From Terfezia claveryi (taxonomy: Eukaryota; Ascomycota; Pezizomycetes; Pezizales; Pezizaceae), in assembly GCA_015179025.1 (NCBI GenBank), contig WHUX01000046.1, positions 295,398-359,397 on the forward strand: 64,000 bases of DNA. Direction: 5' to 3'. Numbering within the stretch: position 1 is the stretch's first letter; the number at the start of each line of letters is the position of its first letter. The translations under genes and the position numbers were made by a program. A model generated the notes under the pieces. It did not search any database. It was given only the letters and a program-made list of their open reading frames with translations, and was not told where the DNA came from. Shown piece by piece: positions 41,548 through 54,525 of this stretch.

Positions 41548-44500
41548 GCCTGTTGATGTTAAAAGTGCCTAGTTGAAAGCCTGAAATGCAGATAGGCTGC
41601 TGTATGAAATTTGGTAGCTCGACTCGGAGATCGAAGTTGTTCAAGAAGCTCACAGAGTCGTGTTCCAGTGTTTTCCGGATCAGTGCGAATCAAATCTCCT
41701 GGATTTGATGAGGGCTCGAGGTTGGCTGATGAAGAAGCTTCGTAGGTGACAGCGGGCGCCGGTTGGGCCCTACTTGCAATGCTTTGTCCACACAGAGCGA
41801 GGGACGCAGAACATATATTGAGAGCTAAGGTAGTTGACTACCTTGTGGGTTGGAAAGGTTTAGTTGTACCGTACTTGATCCCTGCAGCGCCCCACCTTCA
41901 TTTGGCATTTAGTTGCTTGGCGCTCTCTCACAAAAGCACAAGGGTTCTTTAAGCTTAATTTGAGGGCTAGTGCAAGCCAGACTAACTAGAGGGCACCTAC
42001 CGTAGGAATTGGCAATTAACACCCCTTCTCCCCTTTCCCCAACCAGACTAGTCTCGAACCCGACCGCTCCTAGGGAGGCTACCCTTTCCCTATATCTAGG
42101 GTTATATGCCCTACTATTCTACATATATCCTAAGTACATATGCAGCGCCATCTATTTGTAGTTAGGTACAAAGGAAAGACAGTGCCATGGCGTCAGACGT
42201 TCTAGGATTATCTCTACATCTTGTGCACTGAGACACCTAGCGCACCCAAGAACTCTAAATATACCTAGGGGTATTAATTGCCAATTTCTACAGTAGACCA
42301 ACTTCTACATAGGTACCTACATGTATTACTCAACCTGCTCCGCATTGCGCACTCTGAGCAACCTGTCACTTGATTTCATGTGCCCCAATCTCCTTTTGTC
42401 TAAGTTTACACACTGCACCTGCATATATTGGTCAATCGTACCATCTCGAAGCACTCCTTGGAGGAATTTCTCGCACTAGCTTGGGGGTAGCAGGAATACG
42501 AATCCAACGCCCACGCTGCACAGTGTATTGGAGCCGTGGTAGAGGCTGCCGTTCCTACTAATCTTGTTCGGTACTCGCATGCAGAATGTGGGGCCTGGAG
42601 CGCTCCCTTCTGGTATCCGATACTTGCTATCGTTCAGATTAAAGTCTGTGATGGTATATTACCATGCTGGCAACATTGATAGTCTTGCCAATGAATCATC
42701 CATCACTAAAAGTGTGAGGCAACCAGACTAAGCTGCGAGAGGAGGTCTCGGCCATTTGACTTGTGCTTTGCGAGATGAGTGTTTGCTATCAGCTGGTGAG
42801 TATTTGATCATAAGCACTCAGATCTGTTACATCTCGTAGCTTGATTGATACCTTGATTCTGCTTCAGTAGTTTTTTGTGAAACGTTCGAGGCTAACTATC
42901 ACCAACTGCAAGGCTACAACATGCACTGCAGTTCTAGATCTAAGCAAGATCGCCAAGTTGGTCTCCCCCTGCTCAAGCATGAACATATCCAGGAGAATCA
43001 ACTGATGATCGAGGTGCAATGTACGTACGTGTATCAACTCACGTATGCTGGGGTTTGGTTGGAAGACCAAATTTTAGTATATCTGGGTAGGCATAAGACA
43101 CAGTTTGGAAAGCATTTATATCGCGATTTGGAGAGCGTATTGTGAAGACTAGGATCTTTCTGCTGGAAGACTAGACTGGCTGCTGTTCCAGGGATTCCCA
43201 CGTATTGCTCCTTGCTACTTTTGCCCACGGCACTCAATAACGACATTTTAATATATGCGAGAAGAAATGGTACAGTTTGGTCAGATCGAGATGGGAATAT
43301 TTGACGCTAGAATCCTAGTGGTTGGTGATCAGAGAATTAGCCTCATCCCTAAAATCATTTATTTATCCACAGCTCTGCCTTTTGCCAGGGGAGACGACCA
43401 GTTACTTCCACCTGCTGCATGCCTATCATATATTTTTCGCAGCGTGAAGGCAAAATCGTTGGGATACCTCTGGAAACGAGAACATGGGCTACCTTTTTTT
43501 TTTCTTGAAGTAGGGATATTCGATCATAGATATTCATCTCATTAGCATGATAGAACAACAGAAGGGTGATTATTGGCTGGCCTATCACGGCCGACCCACA
43601 TCAGGAGATCATGCCATCTCTACGAGAGGCTTGTGCCAACCAGACTACTCCGGACCTATCATTCCCTGTACGTTTACCCCTCCCCACGTTCTGCCCCTCC
43701 ACATCCCCCCCCCCCCCGACTTGAAAGACATGCATCGCAGATAAATACTTTGACATGTATAGATAATTTGCGTACTTTACAGGAGGCAGGGCAATGTATA
43801 CCTACACGACAATTAACCATGGTGAATGCACGGTATTCTGGGCTAGCCAGTATTCCATACGTAATTCGAGCAGCTTATGCATGCATGATGCATGTACGTT
43901 TCTTGTTTTTGTTGATCTCAATCAAGGTGGAGGTCACTTTAATGTTATTGGCAAGTAAGTAGATTTGCATAACAAAGCACTGATGCAACTCTTCAGGTAC
44001 CTTCCTTTCATGTCCCGAGAGTAATACAGTACCAGCCGTCACTCAGACGAAACTGCCGTACCCTCCTCCCTGTACGATGGAATGTGGGCGACATTGCCAC
44101 TCAATTATCCAAGACATGTATGTATGTACCCCTCTACGAGAGGTTGTGCAACCGGACTCAGAGACATGCCATGCCAATCATGAGTTTCGCAAGGGTTCAT
44201 ACATGCGGACATACATACATGCACATCATCCATCATCCAGGCCGGCCTATCGTTTGGTAAACGTTCTAGTGTACATGCAGAGATAGCCTCGGATAAGTAA
44301 TAAGTATGTTTTCCCAGCCCAGATGTTTAGGTAGACGTATAGGTAGACGTATATATTAAAATTATATTTGGCGATCTCCGATTGACTGCGCATACGTATA
44401 CTTCCTAGAATGTCTAGGACGAGTGTAGGTTCTTGTTCGTCATCGACTGCAGCGCGTGCCACTTACCTATCTGTTTACCTCACCTTTGCCTTCACTTTTT

Positions 44501-44829
44501 ACAGCGAATCGCTGGCGGCGCTCGTTACGTTTCAGTCGGTGCAATTGCGGGTATGAGAGTCGGTGGAGTTTGGTCGGGCCTTAAATAAGAGTCCAAAGTA
44601 GCACAGCGCAGATTCCTTGTCGCACCGGAAAAACAATTTACCATCCACTACAGCGGTCTCAGCGAGCAGAAGAAAACGGCTTGACTTGAAATTTAAGCAG
44701 CAGGTTCGGCGAGAAGGGCGTTCATACAGCTTTCCGTCAGCACCGCCGTTTGAATTCTACTTAGCAACTTCCAACGTGTCTTGAGTTACGAGCCCACCGC
44801 TAAAGTCGCCGAACTACGTCCAATTGGAA
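41548..44829. other. Long divergent intergenic region
   Basis: 3.3 kb between the divergently transcribed TBC and MMS1/CPSF-A genes. I see no gene with recognisable similarity; small open frames here lack support. It holds a MITE (42000-42293), five copies or variants of a short CCAGACTA motif, a poly-C run (about 43708-43719) and short CATA-type repeats near 44205-44240. Confidence 0.5.
42000..42293. mobile_element. MITE-like element with ~28-bp TIRs and TA duplication
   Basis: Left end CCGTAGGAATTGGCAATTAA (continuing cacccct) and right end, read inverted, CTGTAGAAATTGGCAATTAA (continuing tacccct). Both ends are flanked by TA (41998-41999 and 42294-42295). It is 294 bp with no coding capacity. 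The TA duplication points to mobilisation by a Tc1/mariner/pogo-type transposase. No autonomous partner with these ends is seen here. Confidence 0.72.
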
Positions 44830-47800
44830 ATGGCACACAATAACGACAGCACGGCCGCGAGCTTTGGCCGCGAGCTACCAGGTGCAGAGCATGAGCATCC
44901 GACTTACGGCATCCTCACACGGACACTGATCCACTCTCCCGTTGTGAAGCAGATCATTCCCGCTAGGATCCGCGGCAAAGATTTCAATGACGTTGTATTC
45001 GTGGCAGTATGTGTCCCCCCATGTCCTCTATAGAACGTCAAGAGCTAATCAGTATGCTAGGAGACATATGTAGAGCTGTACTTACTAAACGACGATGGGA
45101 AGCTGCGGAGGGTTGCCATAAAATCTGATTTTCAAGCAGATATCCGCCATGTAAAAGTGTTTGCTACAGGCACGGGAAGCGTGGGAAATGCAGGCGTCCT
45201 CTCCGAAGATGTCATGGCAGAAGACACAAAAGGACTCCTGCCACCACATATACTTGCTCTAACGTTAGACTCTGGACTTATGGTGTTCTTATATGCAGTC
45301 ACAAAGGGAGAAGAGGTGGAGTTCGTGATGTCAACCCGGAGAATCGATACAAAGGGGGTACATCCAAAGAATCTCGGGAAATCCCTAGCCGTTGATCCAA
45401 AGTGAGTAGTGCTGTAACATATTTCATGGGGACTAGAAACTCTTTTAAGAAACACATTCTGACTTTCGAGCTCTGGTTCCGCAATACCAGGTCTCGGTGT
45501 CTCGGTGTGACAGCATATCAGGATGCATTTCGGTTGTTTGCCCTTTATGAGACAGACGAGCTTGAACGACAATTACAGGCAGGAATGCCTTTGAACCCAA
45601 TAAAAGAGGTATGTAATTCAAGACGAAAATCGTTTGCGACGTGCTGCTCATAATTATAAGGAGAGAACTTTCAATGTTCCGGGTGTAATTTTGCATATGG
45701 AATTCCTTTACCCTGCACCAAGTGATCCTGATCACGTGATGTTGATACTTTTCATCGTCGAGTTAGTAACCTTCTTCATCAAGGGTGATTCCACTTCAGA
45801 ACTATTGACTGACTAATTGCAGTGCAAAACAAAAGTTCCGATTGATGCTATATGAATGGTGGGCATCAAAGCCACTAACCACTGCCATGAAATATGGGCA
45901 AAATGGGCTTTTGCTTGACCCGAGTAAGTTTCTGAGCTGTCCACAATATCCATATATACTGAGATATATTATAGGGGTCTCAATTCCGCTACATATCATA
46001 CCACTCCTCGTGGACACGGCTTTCTTGATAATATCAGAAAACTGCATCCACGTCGTCAGGGCATCAGATATTATATCAGGCAGATCCGCGTTTGTGAAAA
46101 TTGATTATCTCCAAAATTCCCCTGACAGAGGGAGACGTACGCCTATCCCTCCTTTATGTTGTATTTAATTGCTATCTCTCATTAAGTTTGGCTCCTGACT
46201 GCTATTCCAGAGAGTCTTGTAACATCGTGGGCACGCCCGCTGCGAACACCGAGCCATACACAAACCATGGATGACCTATATCTCGCTATGGAAGATGGAG
46301 ATATATATTTTGTCGAAGTCAATTCAGAAGCCCCTAATCTGGTCGAACTAATGAACAAGGCCGGTCATCTAGATTGTGCGATAGGAAGTGCATTTGCCGC
46401 CCTGGACTATGGGCTTGAAAGAAATGACCTAGTTATAGCCGGAGGAGAAATGAGCAGTGGCGGTATCTATTTAGTAAGTTCTTAGATCCCCATTTTCTCC
46501 CTTAGGATAATTATTGAGACCCTTGGAGTTAAAGATAGAACCAAGCTCCCCTGTTTCCTCGAACTTGGGAATAGATGATGAGCCAAAGCTAGGAGAGACT
46601 GTGGCCAATTGGTCTCCCGTCTTTGATTTCGACCTCATCAACCCTTCTTCACAAGGGCATGCTCAAGGGCGTGCGGCAAGAGATCGAATGTACGCCTGTA
46701 CTGGACGTGGGGAACATGGGGCAATTGCTGAGATACGCTACGGGATTCATGGCCTAATACAAATTGCGGCAGACTACATGCCTGGTATCCGTAACATCTG
46801 GGTGCTACCGGGTTCTGAGAGTACTGGTTTTTTCTTGCTGTGCTCCTTTCCCGACAGATCAACACTTTGTCTCATGAATGAGGCTGGTGAATGGGAAGAT
46901 GTCAGCGATTCCAAATTCCTTGACATGTCCCAAACAACCCTTACCGCTGCTTCGATAGGAGAGGAATCTGTTCAAATCACCCCAAGAGCAGTCAACGTCA
47001 GCCGGCTGAAGGAGAAAAATTTGAGTAAGAACAGGACTCCAACTGGGGATATAACTATGTTCGACAGTGATGCAGATGGTGGTTCAAATGGTGATATAGA
47101 GGGCATTAAACCAATGTGGAGTCAACAATGTGGTTCTGGGGATCTCATCGTGGCTGCTGCTATCCGGGATGCGTATTTGGTGATAGCTGTTAGAAGCGGA
47201 GTTTCTATCAAGATGACCCTGGCAATAATATTACCAGAGGTGGATGTAGAGTGAGTATTTTGTTCTCTGAGTCATATGAAGTGGCACTGACGAAGGCTAT
47301 CAGGGGGGACTTCTTGAAACCAATTGGATCACATATTGAGTTACTGGATGACCCATCGTTTGTTTCCATAATCAAGCTGTATGAGGTACATTCACCCTGA
47401 AGTATTCAATAGACTGACATCTGCGCAGTGGTGGACAGCTTCTCGCAGTCGTAGGGACTCGAGATGCGACTATCCAATTTTACCTCATTGATCCCTCAAA
47501 TGGCCTCATACCAACTCTAGAGCAGAGCAGTAAGTCAGGTATCGTTTGGAAAGTTAAGTTTGGGTTCTGATCTGATATTTCTTATTAGTGCTTCCAGATA
47601 TTGAGACGGAGGCCACCACCATGGTACAGCGAGATCTCTTCATTTGCGAATCTTCTGTTCCAATAATGTCTGCCACGTCAACACAGCTCCTTTGTGGGCT
47701 ACGAGATGGCACACTGGTAATGTTTAATACTACATTCTCATCAGGTATAGCTCCCAGATGACAATTTACAACGCCTAGAGAGATGAGGGCAGTGCTTAAT

Positions 47801-49798
47801 TCATACCAGGAAACCTCCAGTTGGAACGGAAAAATGAGATTCAATTCGGGCCCATACCTGTGCAAGCACTGCCACATGTTCAACGGGAAGATCTTGTGCT
47901 GGTATTGGCAGGCCCTGAATTATATCGCTTTAAAATGACTGGAGATGAAGTTACGGTTTCCCAAATAGTCTTTGAGGGTACCATAATCGAGGTGTGTCTC
48001 CCTTATCGATATGACGCTTGAATCAGAACTGAGTTTGCATCAATAGCCTGCACTTGTAGCCGTGTCACAAATCGACTACTCCCTGAGCCCTGAAGCGTAC
48101 ATAGTATGTGCAACAAAAGACCAAATATTTATGGCCGAAGTGGGGAATTCGGACAATGTTTGCGTTCGAAGGCTACCAGTATTTGAAACACCCAGGCGGT
48201 TGATATATTACAAACCACTCAATATATTAATCGTCGCAATCTCGAAGGCAGCTGCAATGGAGCCCATGGGAGGATCAAGCACTGAATCAAGGAAACGGGG
48301 ATCATCCGCCTCGCTATGCTTCTTGAATCCCCGAACGTGAGTATAGATTTTCGTTAGATATTTCCCTTGTTCTCTAGAAAAAGCTAACAAGATAACGATC
48401 CCAGTGGTGACTTACTGGGAGCGCGCGAGCTCGTAGATAGTGGGGGTTCTAGTTTGGTCTTTGGCAAAGAAAATGAGCAAATCTATGGCCTTTCAGGTAT
48501 GAAGCCACCCACATACTCTGTGGCGAAGACGTGCTAAACGTTGGTAAGAATGGCACGTTGAGGCCGAAACCAAGGACGGAAGAAAAACATGGAAATTTGT
48601 GGCCATATGTACCGGCTCCATCAACGCCAGTGCTCCAACAAAAGGTAGAGTCATGATAATATCAGTATGGCAGAACGCCTCAGGAAGAATTGAGGTGAAA
48701 CGACGACACCAGATACCCTGTGATGCACCGGTATACTCGGTTGCACCGTATGGGAAACAGTCCATCGTCTATTGCGCGGGTAATAGGCTGTATATGAGGA
48801 GGCTGAACAACGATGCACATCCGAAAAAGTGAGTTTAATAACCCTAACGTCTGGTAAAACCTATTCTGACATATTACTTTATAGGCTGGAGGAAATAGCA
48901 GAGTTTAAATTACGGTCACCGGCAGTGCAAATTACTGTTAATGAACCCTACATTAACTGTTCGTGTGCTTCAGATTCGTTATGCATCATCAAATTTGAAG
49001 AAGGAAAAGTTGAAGCCGGACAACCTCCTGAACCCAGCAAACTACTTGCCTACTATAGGTCAGTTTCTTTCTTAGAAAGGCCCTCATAAAATGATACTGA
49101 GAAACAATGAATGCAGTGACGAAATCGCTAGGAATGGATTCAGCCACTACTCTCCACAAGAGAACCTTTTCATTGTCTCAGACAAGCAATATGGAATTGC
49201 TGGATTATGGCAGCCACCAGGTAAATCCCCCCAGGTTTATCTACCTCCTTCTCAAGCACTATGCTAACATTTACCCAACTAAGACAAACGCAACACTGGC
49301 TCTCTCACCACTCTCTTCGACACGGAAATTACTTCTTCTATCTCCCGCCTCCGCGGGGGCTCTCTCCGCCCCCCTTGGCACGCAAATAAACCCCGTCCCG
49401 GCGTCCTCCTCCCTGATAAAGACATCATCGGCTCTGGCGTCGATGGCTCTATATTCCATTTAACTCTACTCAATATTGACGCCCTCCGGCTGCTGAGATA
49501 TATTCAAGGAATCTATACGGCACAAACTGAGACCTGCCGACACCACTACCCGCCTAGAGTAGCGGTGGAAAATACTCGGCTGAGAGCAGATGTTGATGGG
49601 GATAAGTTGCTTTCGGTTATCAAGTTGGGTGAGAAGTGGCTTACGGAGGCGGTAGAGAATGAGGAGACTGAGAAACCCATGGGGAGAGGGGGGTTAAGTT
49701 TTAGGGTGATGGTGGAAAATGTATTGGGCCCGGGCGGCGATGTGGTTACGAGATCGCTGGAATATGTTAAGGGGTTGTTGGAGGGGGTGGTACTTTAA
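44830..49798 (+). CDS. MMS1_N/CPSF-A domain protein (DDB1/CPSF160 superfamily)
   Basis: Eighteen exons: 44830-45006, 45061-45401, 45491-45608, 45661-45761, 45823-45923, 45975-46136, 46211-46473, 46529-47250, 47304-47385, 47439-47529, 47589-47744, 47810-47991, 48047-48336, 48405-48496, 48549-48828, 48885-49058, 49117-49220 and 49284-49798. They sum to 3951 bases, 1316 residues, all phases consistent. The N-terminal third (GILTRTLIHSPVVKQIIPAR, DVVFVAETYVELYLLNDDGK) is MMS1_N-like. The middle has beta-propeller-like repeats (LLCGLRDGTLVMFN; VSQIDYSLSPEAYIVCAT). The C-terminus (GVDGSIFHLTLLNIDALRLL ... LLSVIKLGEKWL) is CPSF-A-like. Relatives act in DNA repair, ubiquitin ligase adaptors, splicing or 3' processing; I cannot say which. 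ATG at 44830. The exon 7/8 and 9/10 acceptors are my best choice, not certain. Confidence 0.85.
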
Positions 49799-50450
49799 TT
49801 AATCTTGCCTTTCTCTTTTGGCTTCTCTTGCGAGGTGTTGGTTTTTAGTGGCGAGTTTGGTAACAAGAGGTTTTATGATTGCGCTCATTTTTGGTTCTGA
49901 TTCCAAAGCTATATACACACAGATTATTTATTTCAATGAAAACTGGGTAACAACTACTGTTCCATTAGAGGATTTTGTACACCCTGGTCAGTCCTTAACT
50001 CTGCCTCTATTTAGTGTTGTTCCTACAGCAACGTTGCTAAGTAGGCTAGACTGTCTGCTCGTGCTTAAGGATTCTCCACTAGTCTGTTATACTCTTTTAA
50101 GGATGTAAACAAACAAAAAAACAAACAAAAATACAGCAGCAAAGTGTCTATATCACTTGTTCATAAGGTATAGATAGACGGTAGCAGAGGTATATTGAGC
50201 TGTTGGAGGCAAGCAATCATGTGCGGTGCTATTTAAGCCTTCTCTGAAGCATTACTATTAATATTACCCTCGGCGGGAGGGAAGTGACCAACCACCATCT
50301 AGTGGCCACTGTCTAAGACATTCAGCTTTACCAACCTCCTCCACCTTTCCGCAGCTCCTATACCCGCCTCTAGCAATATTATGAGCTCAACCGATATCAA
50401 GCGAATCGTCAAACCTTAGGCAATATTACCAATACCTATCTATTGCCAAC
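49799..50450. other. Intergenic, 3' of the MMS1/CPSF-A gene
   Basis: No gene seen. It includes an A-rich caaacaaaca stretch (50107-50135). The right half grades into the transposase relic. Confidence 0.4.
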
Positions 50451-50451
50451 A

Positions 50452-51110
50452 TGCTAAAATATACTGAATAGCAGCTATAGGAGGCAGTCAAGTATGCAAA
50501 TCGAGAACCACAGGTACCTACTCAACATATTGCTGAGCTGTATAGGGTAAACCGCAAAACATTGTACTAGAGAGTACTAGGAATGCACCAGGATAGGGCT
50601 ACAGCATATTGGCATGAGCAATTATTCTCTCCTGGTAATGAAAGGGCAATAGCAAACTATGCTAGAATTATGGTAGATGTGAATTTTCTGCTAGGTCTAG
50701 AACTTCTATGACAAATTGCACAAGTGATTGTTAATAAGAGGCAGATACTTCAGAAAGTCAACCTACCTTCCTCCAAGATCTCTACCAGCAGCGCCAGCAC
50801 TTCCTCTGCTACTAGCAGTGCCAGCACTCCCTCTGCTACTAGTAGTACTCCTATCTATATTATTGGCATGCACTAGGTAGATAGATTTCTTGACTACAAC
50901 TCAAGCTTCAAAAAAATCTATATTCATTACTAAGAGCGAGCATAAGTAGCAATAATAAATGATATAGAGCTACAAGCTAATTTTCTCTAAAAGCTTATAA
51001 ATCTAGTATGATAGAAGAGGATAGCTCAGGATAATATTTGGAATTATGATGAGAAGGGTATTATAATGGGAAGAAATAGTAGGTAGAGTATAGCAATTGT
51101 ATAGGTTGGA
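50452..51110 (+). pseudogene. pogo/Tigger-type (CENP-B HTH, DDE_1) transposase relic
   Basis: Reading the plus strand with stops ignored gives EAVKYANREPQVPTQHIAEL (Psq-type HTH), TAYWHEQLFSPGNERAIANY, a Ser/Thr-rich linker, then IGMHWVDRFLDYNSSFKKIY (CENP-B HTH). It continues RARVAINDIELQANFLKKLI and NIWNYDEKGIIMGRNSRW, which matches the N/D-E-K-G-F-M-M-G start of the catalytic domain in fungal pogo transposases. At least five in-frame TAG stops sit where Gln/Trp would be. The rest of the catalytic domain is absent; D's LTR begins at 51125. Confidence 0.75.
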
Positions 51111-51124
51111 AGTAAGACTATAGT

Positions 51125-51742
51125 TATAACAAAGGCTCTAGGGGACAAGATGACCAAGGGGTATGCCAGAGTAGTAGCAAGAGGGAATTGTATATGTAAG
51201 AGCACTACATATGTGATCTGGGGAAAGGCTAGGGTAAGATATATATAGGAATGCTACGTGTATGACTAGGGGAAGGTTGAGATGGGAGGCAAGGGCAAGA
51301 GGCAAGAAAGGCAGAGAGCAAGGGATATAAGATATACGAAGGCAGTTGCCATGTGTGTTAAGGGAGGTACTAGCTATGCTACAGAGTTGTTTGTACGAGA
51401 CAAAGATGTGCATAAGGGAGGTGCACAAGCAGTGGGAGAAGCAAGGTCCTGTATTGGGTATACAAGACATTGGATAGGGATCTAATGATAGTACGAGGGC
51501 AAAAGACTTTATATACATGAGCTGCTAGAGCAACGGGAGAAATAAGCTTCCCGAGATCCCTATCTCGAAAGCCCAGTAGGATAATGATAACCCATCACCT
51601 ACGATTGCAGGTGATAACAAAGACAGCAATGACAATAACCCATTATCTGTGATCACAGGTGATACCAAAGGCAACAATGACTATAACTTATTACTTGTAA
51701 TCGCAGGTGATGACAAAGACAACTGAATACATAGTTGTGACA
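51125..51742 (-). repeat. D 3' LTR
   Basis: About 618 bp; starts tataacaaaggctctagggg (terminal TG mutated to TA) and ends AGTTGTGACA on the plus strand. It aligns with the family B LTR but is longer because of a 48-bp tandem array near its right end. Confidence 0.85.
51589..51722. repeat. 48-bp tandem array with palindromic core in D LTR
   Basis: Units begin at 51589, 51637 and 51685 (aaccca/aaccca/aactta). Each contains an imperfect palindrome of the ATCACCTG..CAGGTGAT type followed by acaaagacaac. The palindrome also occurs once in each C LTR. Confidence 0.85.
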
Positions 51743-51899
51743 CTATCCCCCCTTTAGGGTGGAGCTCCAGTGATAAGGAGGCTTTAGGCATAACAACTGG
51801 CAAAATCAATATAGAAAACAACAACAACAACAAGAACAAGGACAAGAACCCCAACTCCAAACAACAACAAGAATAGAAACGACAACAAGGATGCAAAGT

Positions 51900-53235
51900 T
51901 ACAACCTTAGTCGACTGGGCGAGGCTTCCTGAGGTATCGCTAGTAGAATAGGGTAACCAAATCCTGCGCATTCTCTAAGTCCTCTGCAAGTTACTAGGTA
52001 GTCTCCTCATCCCCTACCTACTTGACTTTATACTGAACTCGCCCATAGCGTTTTCTGGACTCCAGTACCTCCTTAACCTCCCACTCTTCTTCATCTGCAA
52101 TCACTACGGGAGGGGGTAGAGGGTGCTTTTGCCCAAGGAGGGGATCATTGGTAGCTGGTTCGATCTTCAAGATGTGAATAACTGGGTGGCATTTGATATC
52201 TTTAGGGAACTTCAACCAGTAGGCGTAAGTGCCCACATTCCCTAATACCTCATATAGCCTCAAGAACTTATGATCCAGCTTACGAGAAGGTTGTTCTGTC
52301 TGGAAATGCCAACTAGAGAGCCACACCTTATTTCTTGGCTAGTATCTGGTGGCTGGTAGTTGTAATCCGTTGGCATACACAGCTTGTCTAGCTTGCGCAT
52401 ATTCCAGCTCCACTTTCAGAGTGGAGTGGAGCTCAGTGAGTCTAGCTACGAACTCCTGGGCTGGAGTATCATTTCTGGCCTTCTGTAGAGTCGCCAAAGC
52501 ATCCATGAACTGGGGGTGCCAACCATAGTTGGCCAGAAAGGGGGAGGTTTTCAAGGACTCTGAGAATTGGTTGTTTGCAGCGAACTCACAGGTTACCAAC
52601 AAGAATACCCAATTATTCTGCTGGTAGTTGACATAGGCTTGCAGATATTGTTCTATGATAGCATTCATCCTTTCTGACTGGCCATTAGTCTAGGGGTGGT
52701 AGACTGTCGAGAGGCTTATCCTAATCCCCAAAAGCTCGCAGAATGCTTTCCAGAATTCTGAGGTGAACTGAGGCCTTCGGTCAGATACAATAGATTCAGG
52801 GAGGCCATAATACTGGAACACGTTGGTGAGGTAGAGATTGGCTAGCTCTGGGGCAGAGCAGGTATCCTGGCAAGGTATCATATGCCTCATTTTTGTCAGC
52901 CGATCTACCACCATCAGGATGGCATTGAATCCCAAGTCCTCTGACAACCCAGTTACAAAGTCCATGGTCAGATGTTGCCAGGGTCGATCTGGGATCTCTA
53001 GCGGCTTTAAGGTTCCATAGGGGGCATGGTATATAGGCTTTGATTATTTACAGGTATGGTAGTTCTGCACATACCTTTCCATGTCTTTCCACTGATCAAT
53101 CCAGGTGTACTGCCTGGCTAGCAGCTCTAGAGTTTTAGCAACTCCAAGGTGGCCTGCTACTGGGGCATCATGATATTCCTTGATCAATTGTAGGTGCAGC
53201 TCTCCTTCCAGCATAAAGAGCCGTTCAAGGTAATA
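51900..53235 (-). pseudogene. pol: D integrase and chromodomain
   Basis: Minus-strand order: GVAKTLELLARQYTWIDQ-type zinc region with several stops, MDFVTGLSEDLGFNAILMVV, VSDRRPQFTSEFWKAFCELL, a TAG at the TDGQSER position, NAIIEQYLQAYVNYQQNNWV, FLANYGWHPQFMDALATLQK and KFPKDIKCHPVIHILKIEPA. The chromodomain EWEVKEVLESRKRYGRVQYK is interrupted by a stop at the Trp of KW(L/V)GDEE. The C-terminal KPRPAQ-like end is at about 51910. Confidence 0.88.
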
Positions 53236-53247
53236 AACAAGGCCTTC

Positions 53248-53850
53248 CTAAACAACAAATTCAGCTAGGGATATTTTGGGGTGGCAGTGCTGGCCGGAAT
53301 CCACTGTGGCGATTATATCCTTAACTAGGGGGTCCTCCACATATGCCTGCCATAGCCATAGAAGAAGATTAGCTCCGGCTTCAGTAAAGGTATTGGCTGC
53401 CAGGTCAAGATTTTCCAGCTTCAATACTATCTGATTCTGGTACTTTAACATTTCATCTCCCCCTTTTGAAAGATCTCCTAATCTCCTAGTTAACATATCC
53501 GGTTTGCCACCAGCCTTTCCAGGGCGGTATCTGATCTTGAAGTTAAACCAACAGAGGAATTCTGACTACTTAGCCTGTCGGTGGTTTAGCAATTTGGTAG
53601 TTGGAAGTACTCCAGGTTTTATGGTCTGAGAGGACCTTGATAACCCCCTTTGCCGATTCCAGGTGTGGTCTCCATTCCTCGAATGCCCTTATAATAGCCA
53701 TTAATTTTTTGTCATAGATCTCATAATTGCACTCTGCCAGGGAGTGCTTTTTGGAGAAATAGGCTACTGGGTGGAGATTACTATTCATATGCTAGGACAG
53801 GATTCTGGCAGACACATAGTCAGAGGCATCTGTTTCTACAATATACTCGC
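53248..53850 (-). pseudogene. pol: D RNase H and tether
   Basis: RNase [60 protein letters not shown] and [11 protein letters not shown] (frame-shifted against B). Tether: [20 protein letters not shown], followed by SLAEFVV. Multiple TAG codons replace Gln/Trp. Role as in B; inactive. Confidence 0.85.
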
Positions 53851-54525
53851 TATCAGGGTCGAAGTGGGCCAGGATCGGGGCTGAGTAGAAGGCTTCTTTG
53901 AGCTTCTCGAAGGCAGATTGAACTTCCAGACCCCACTGGAAGCATTGGCCCTTTTCTATGCCTTAGTCTTGGTTAATGCTGTCAGTGATGCCATGATCTT
54001 CAAATATCCCACAATGAACCAGCGATAGAAGTTAGCAAAACTCAGGAAGACCTGAACTTCCTTAAGATTAGCGGGAATTTCCTATTCCTAGATTGCGCAA
54101 CTTTGGCAGGATCTATTCTGATGCCTTCTATTATTATTATTAAGCCCAGATACTTTACCTCTTGGATGTGGAATTCATATTTTTTGGGCTTTAAGTACAA
54201 CCTTACTTGTTTTAGCTTTTCTAGGACTCGTTGGATATAGATTTTGTGCTCTACCAGAGTATCCGAATAGATTAGGATATCATCTAGGTACGCCGTGTAG
54301 AACCCATCCAGGAAGTCTCGTAGGGTGTTATTAATAAAGTGCTGGAAGGAGGCCAGGGCGTTAGTTAGGCTGAAGGGCGTCACATTGTACTCGAAATGGC
54401 TATTTCGTGTTTGGAAGGCAGTTTTCCACTCCTCTCCCTCAGCGATCTATAGTAGGTTGTAAGCCCCCCTCAGATCCAATTTGGTAAACCACTTTGCTTT
54501 GGAAAGCCTGGCTAATGTCTCTTGG
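53851..54525 (-). pseudogene. pol: D reverse transcriptase, C-terminal part
   Basis: Palm and thumb: [20 protein letters not shown], the intact catalytic [37 protein letters not shown] and KVAQSRNRKFPLILRKF (frame-shifted). It ends on the right at the insertion 54526-57553; the N-terminal RT continues at 57554. Confidence 0.86.

Noticed and set aside
42040..42090. Possible tRNA-like B box (gtctcgaacccgacc)
   Set aside because: No A box or acceptor stem could be paired around it, and it lies inside the MITE.
43255..43962. Two open frames of 96 and 129 codons in the long intergenic region
   Set aside because: Low-complexity content, a poly-C run, no recognisable domain and no splice-supported extension.
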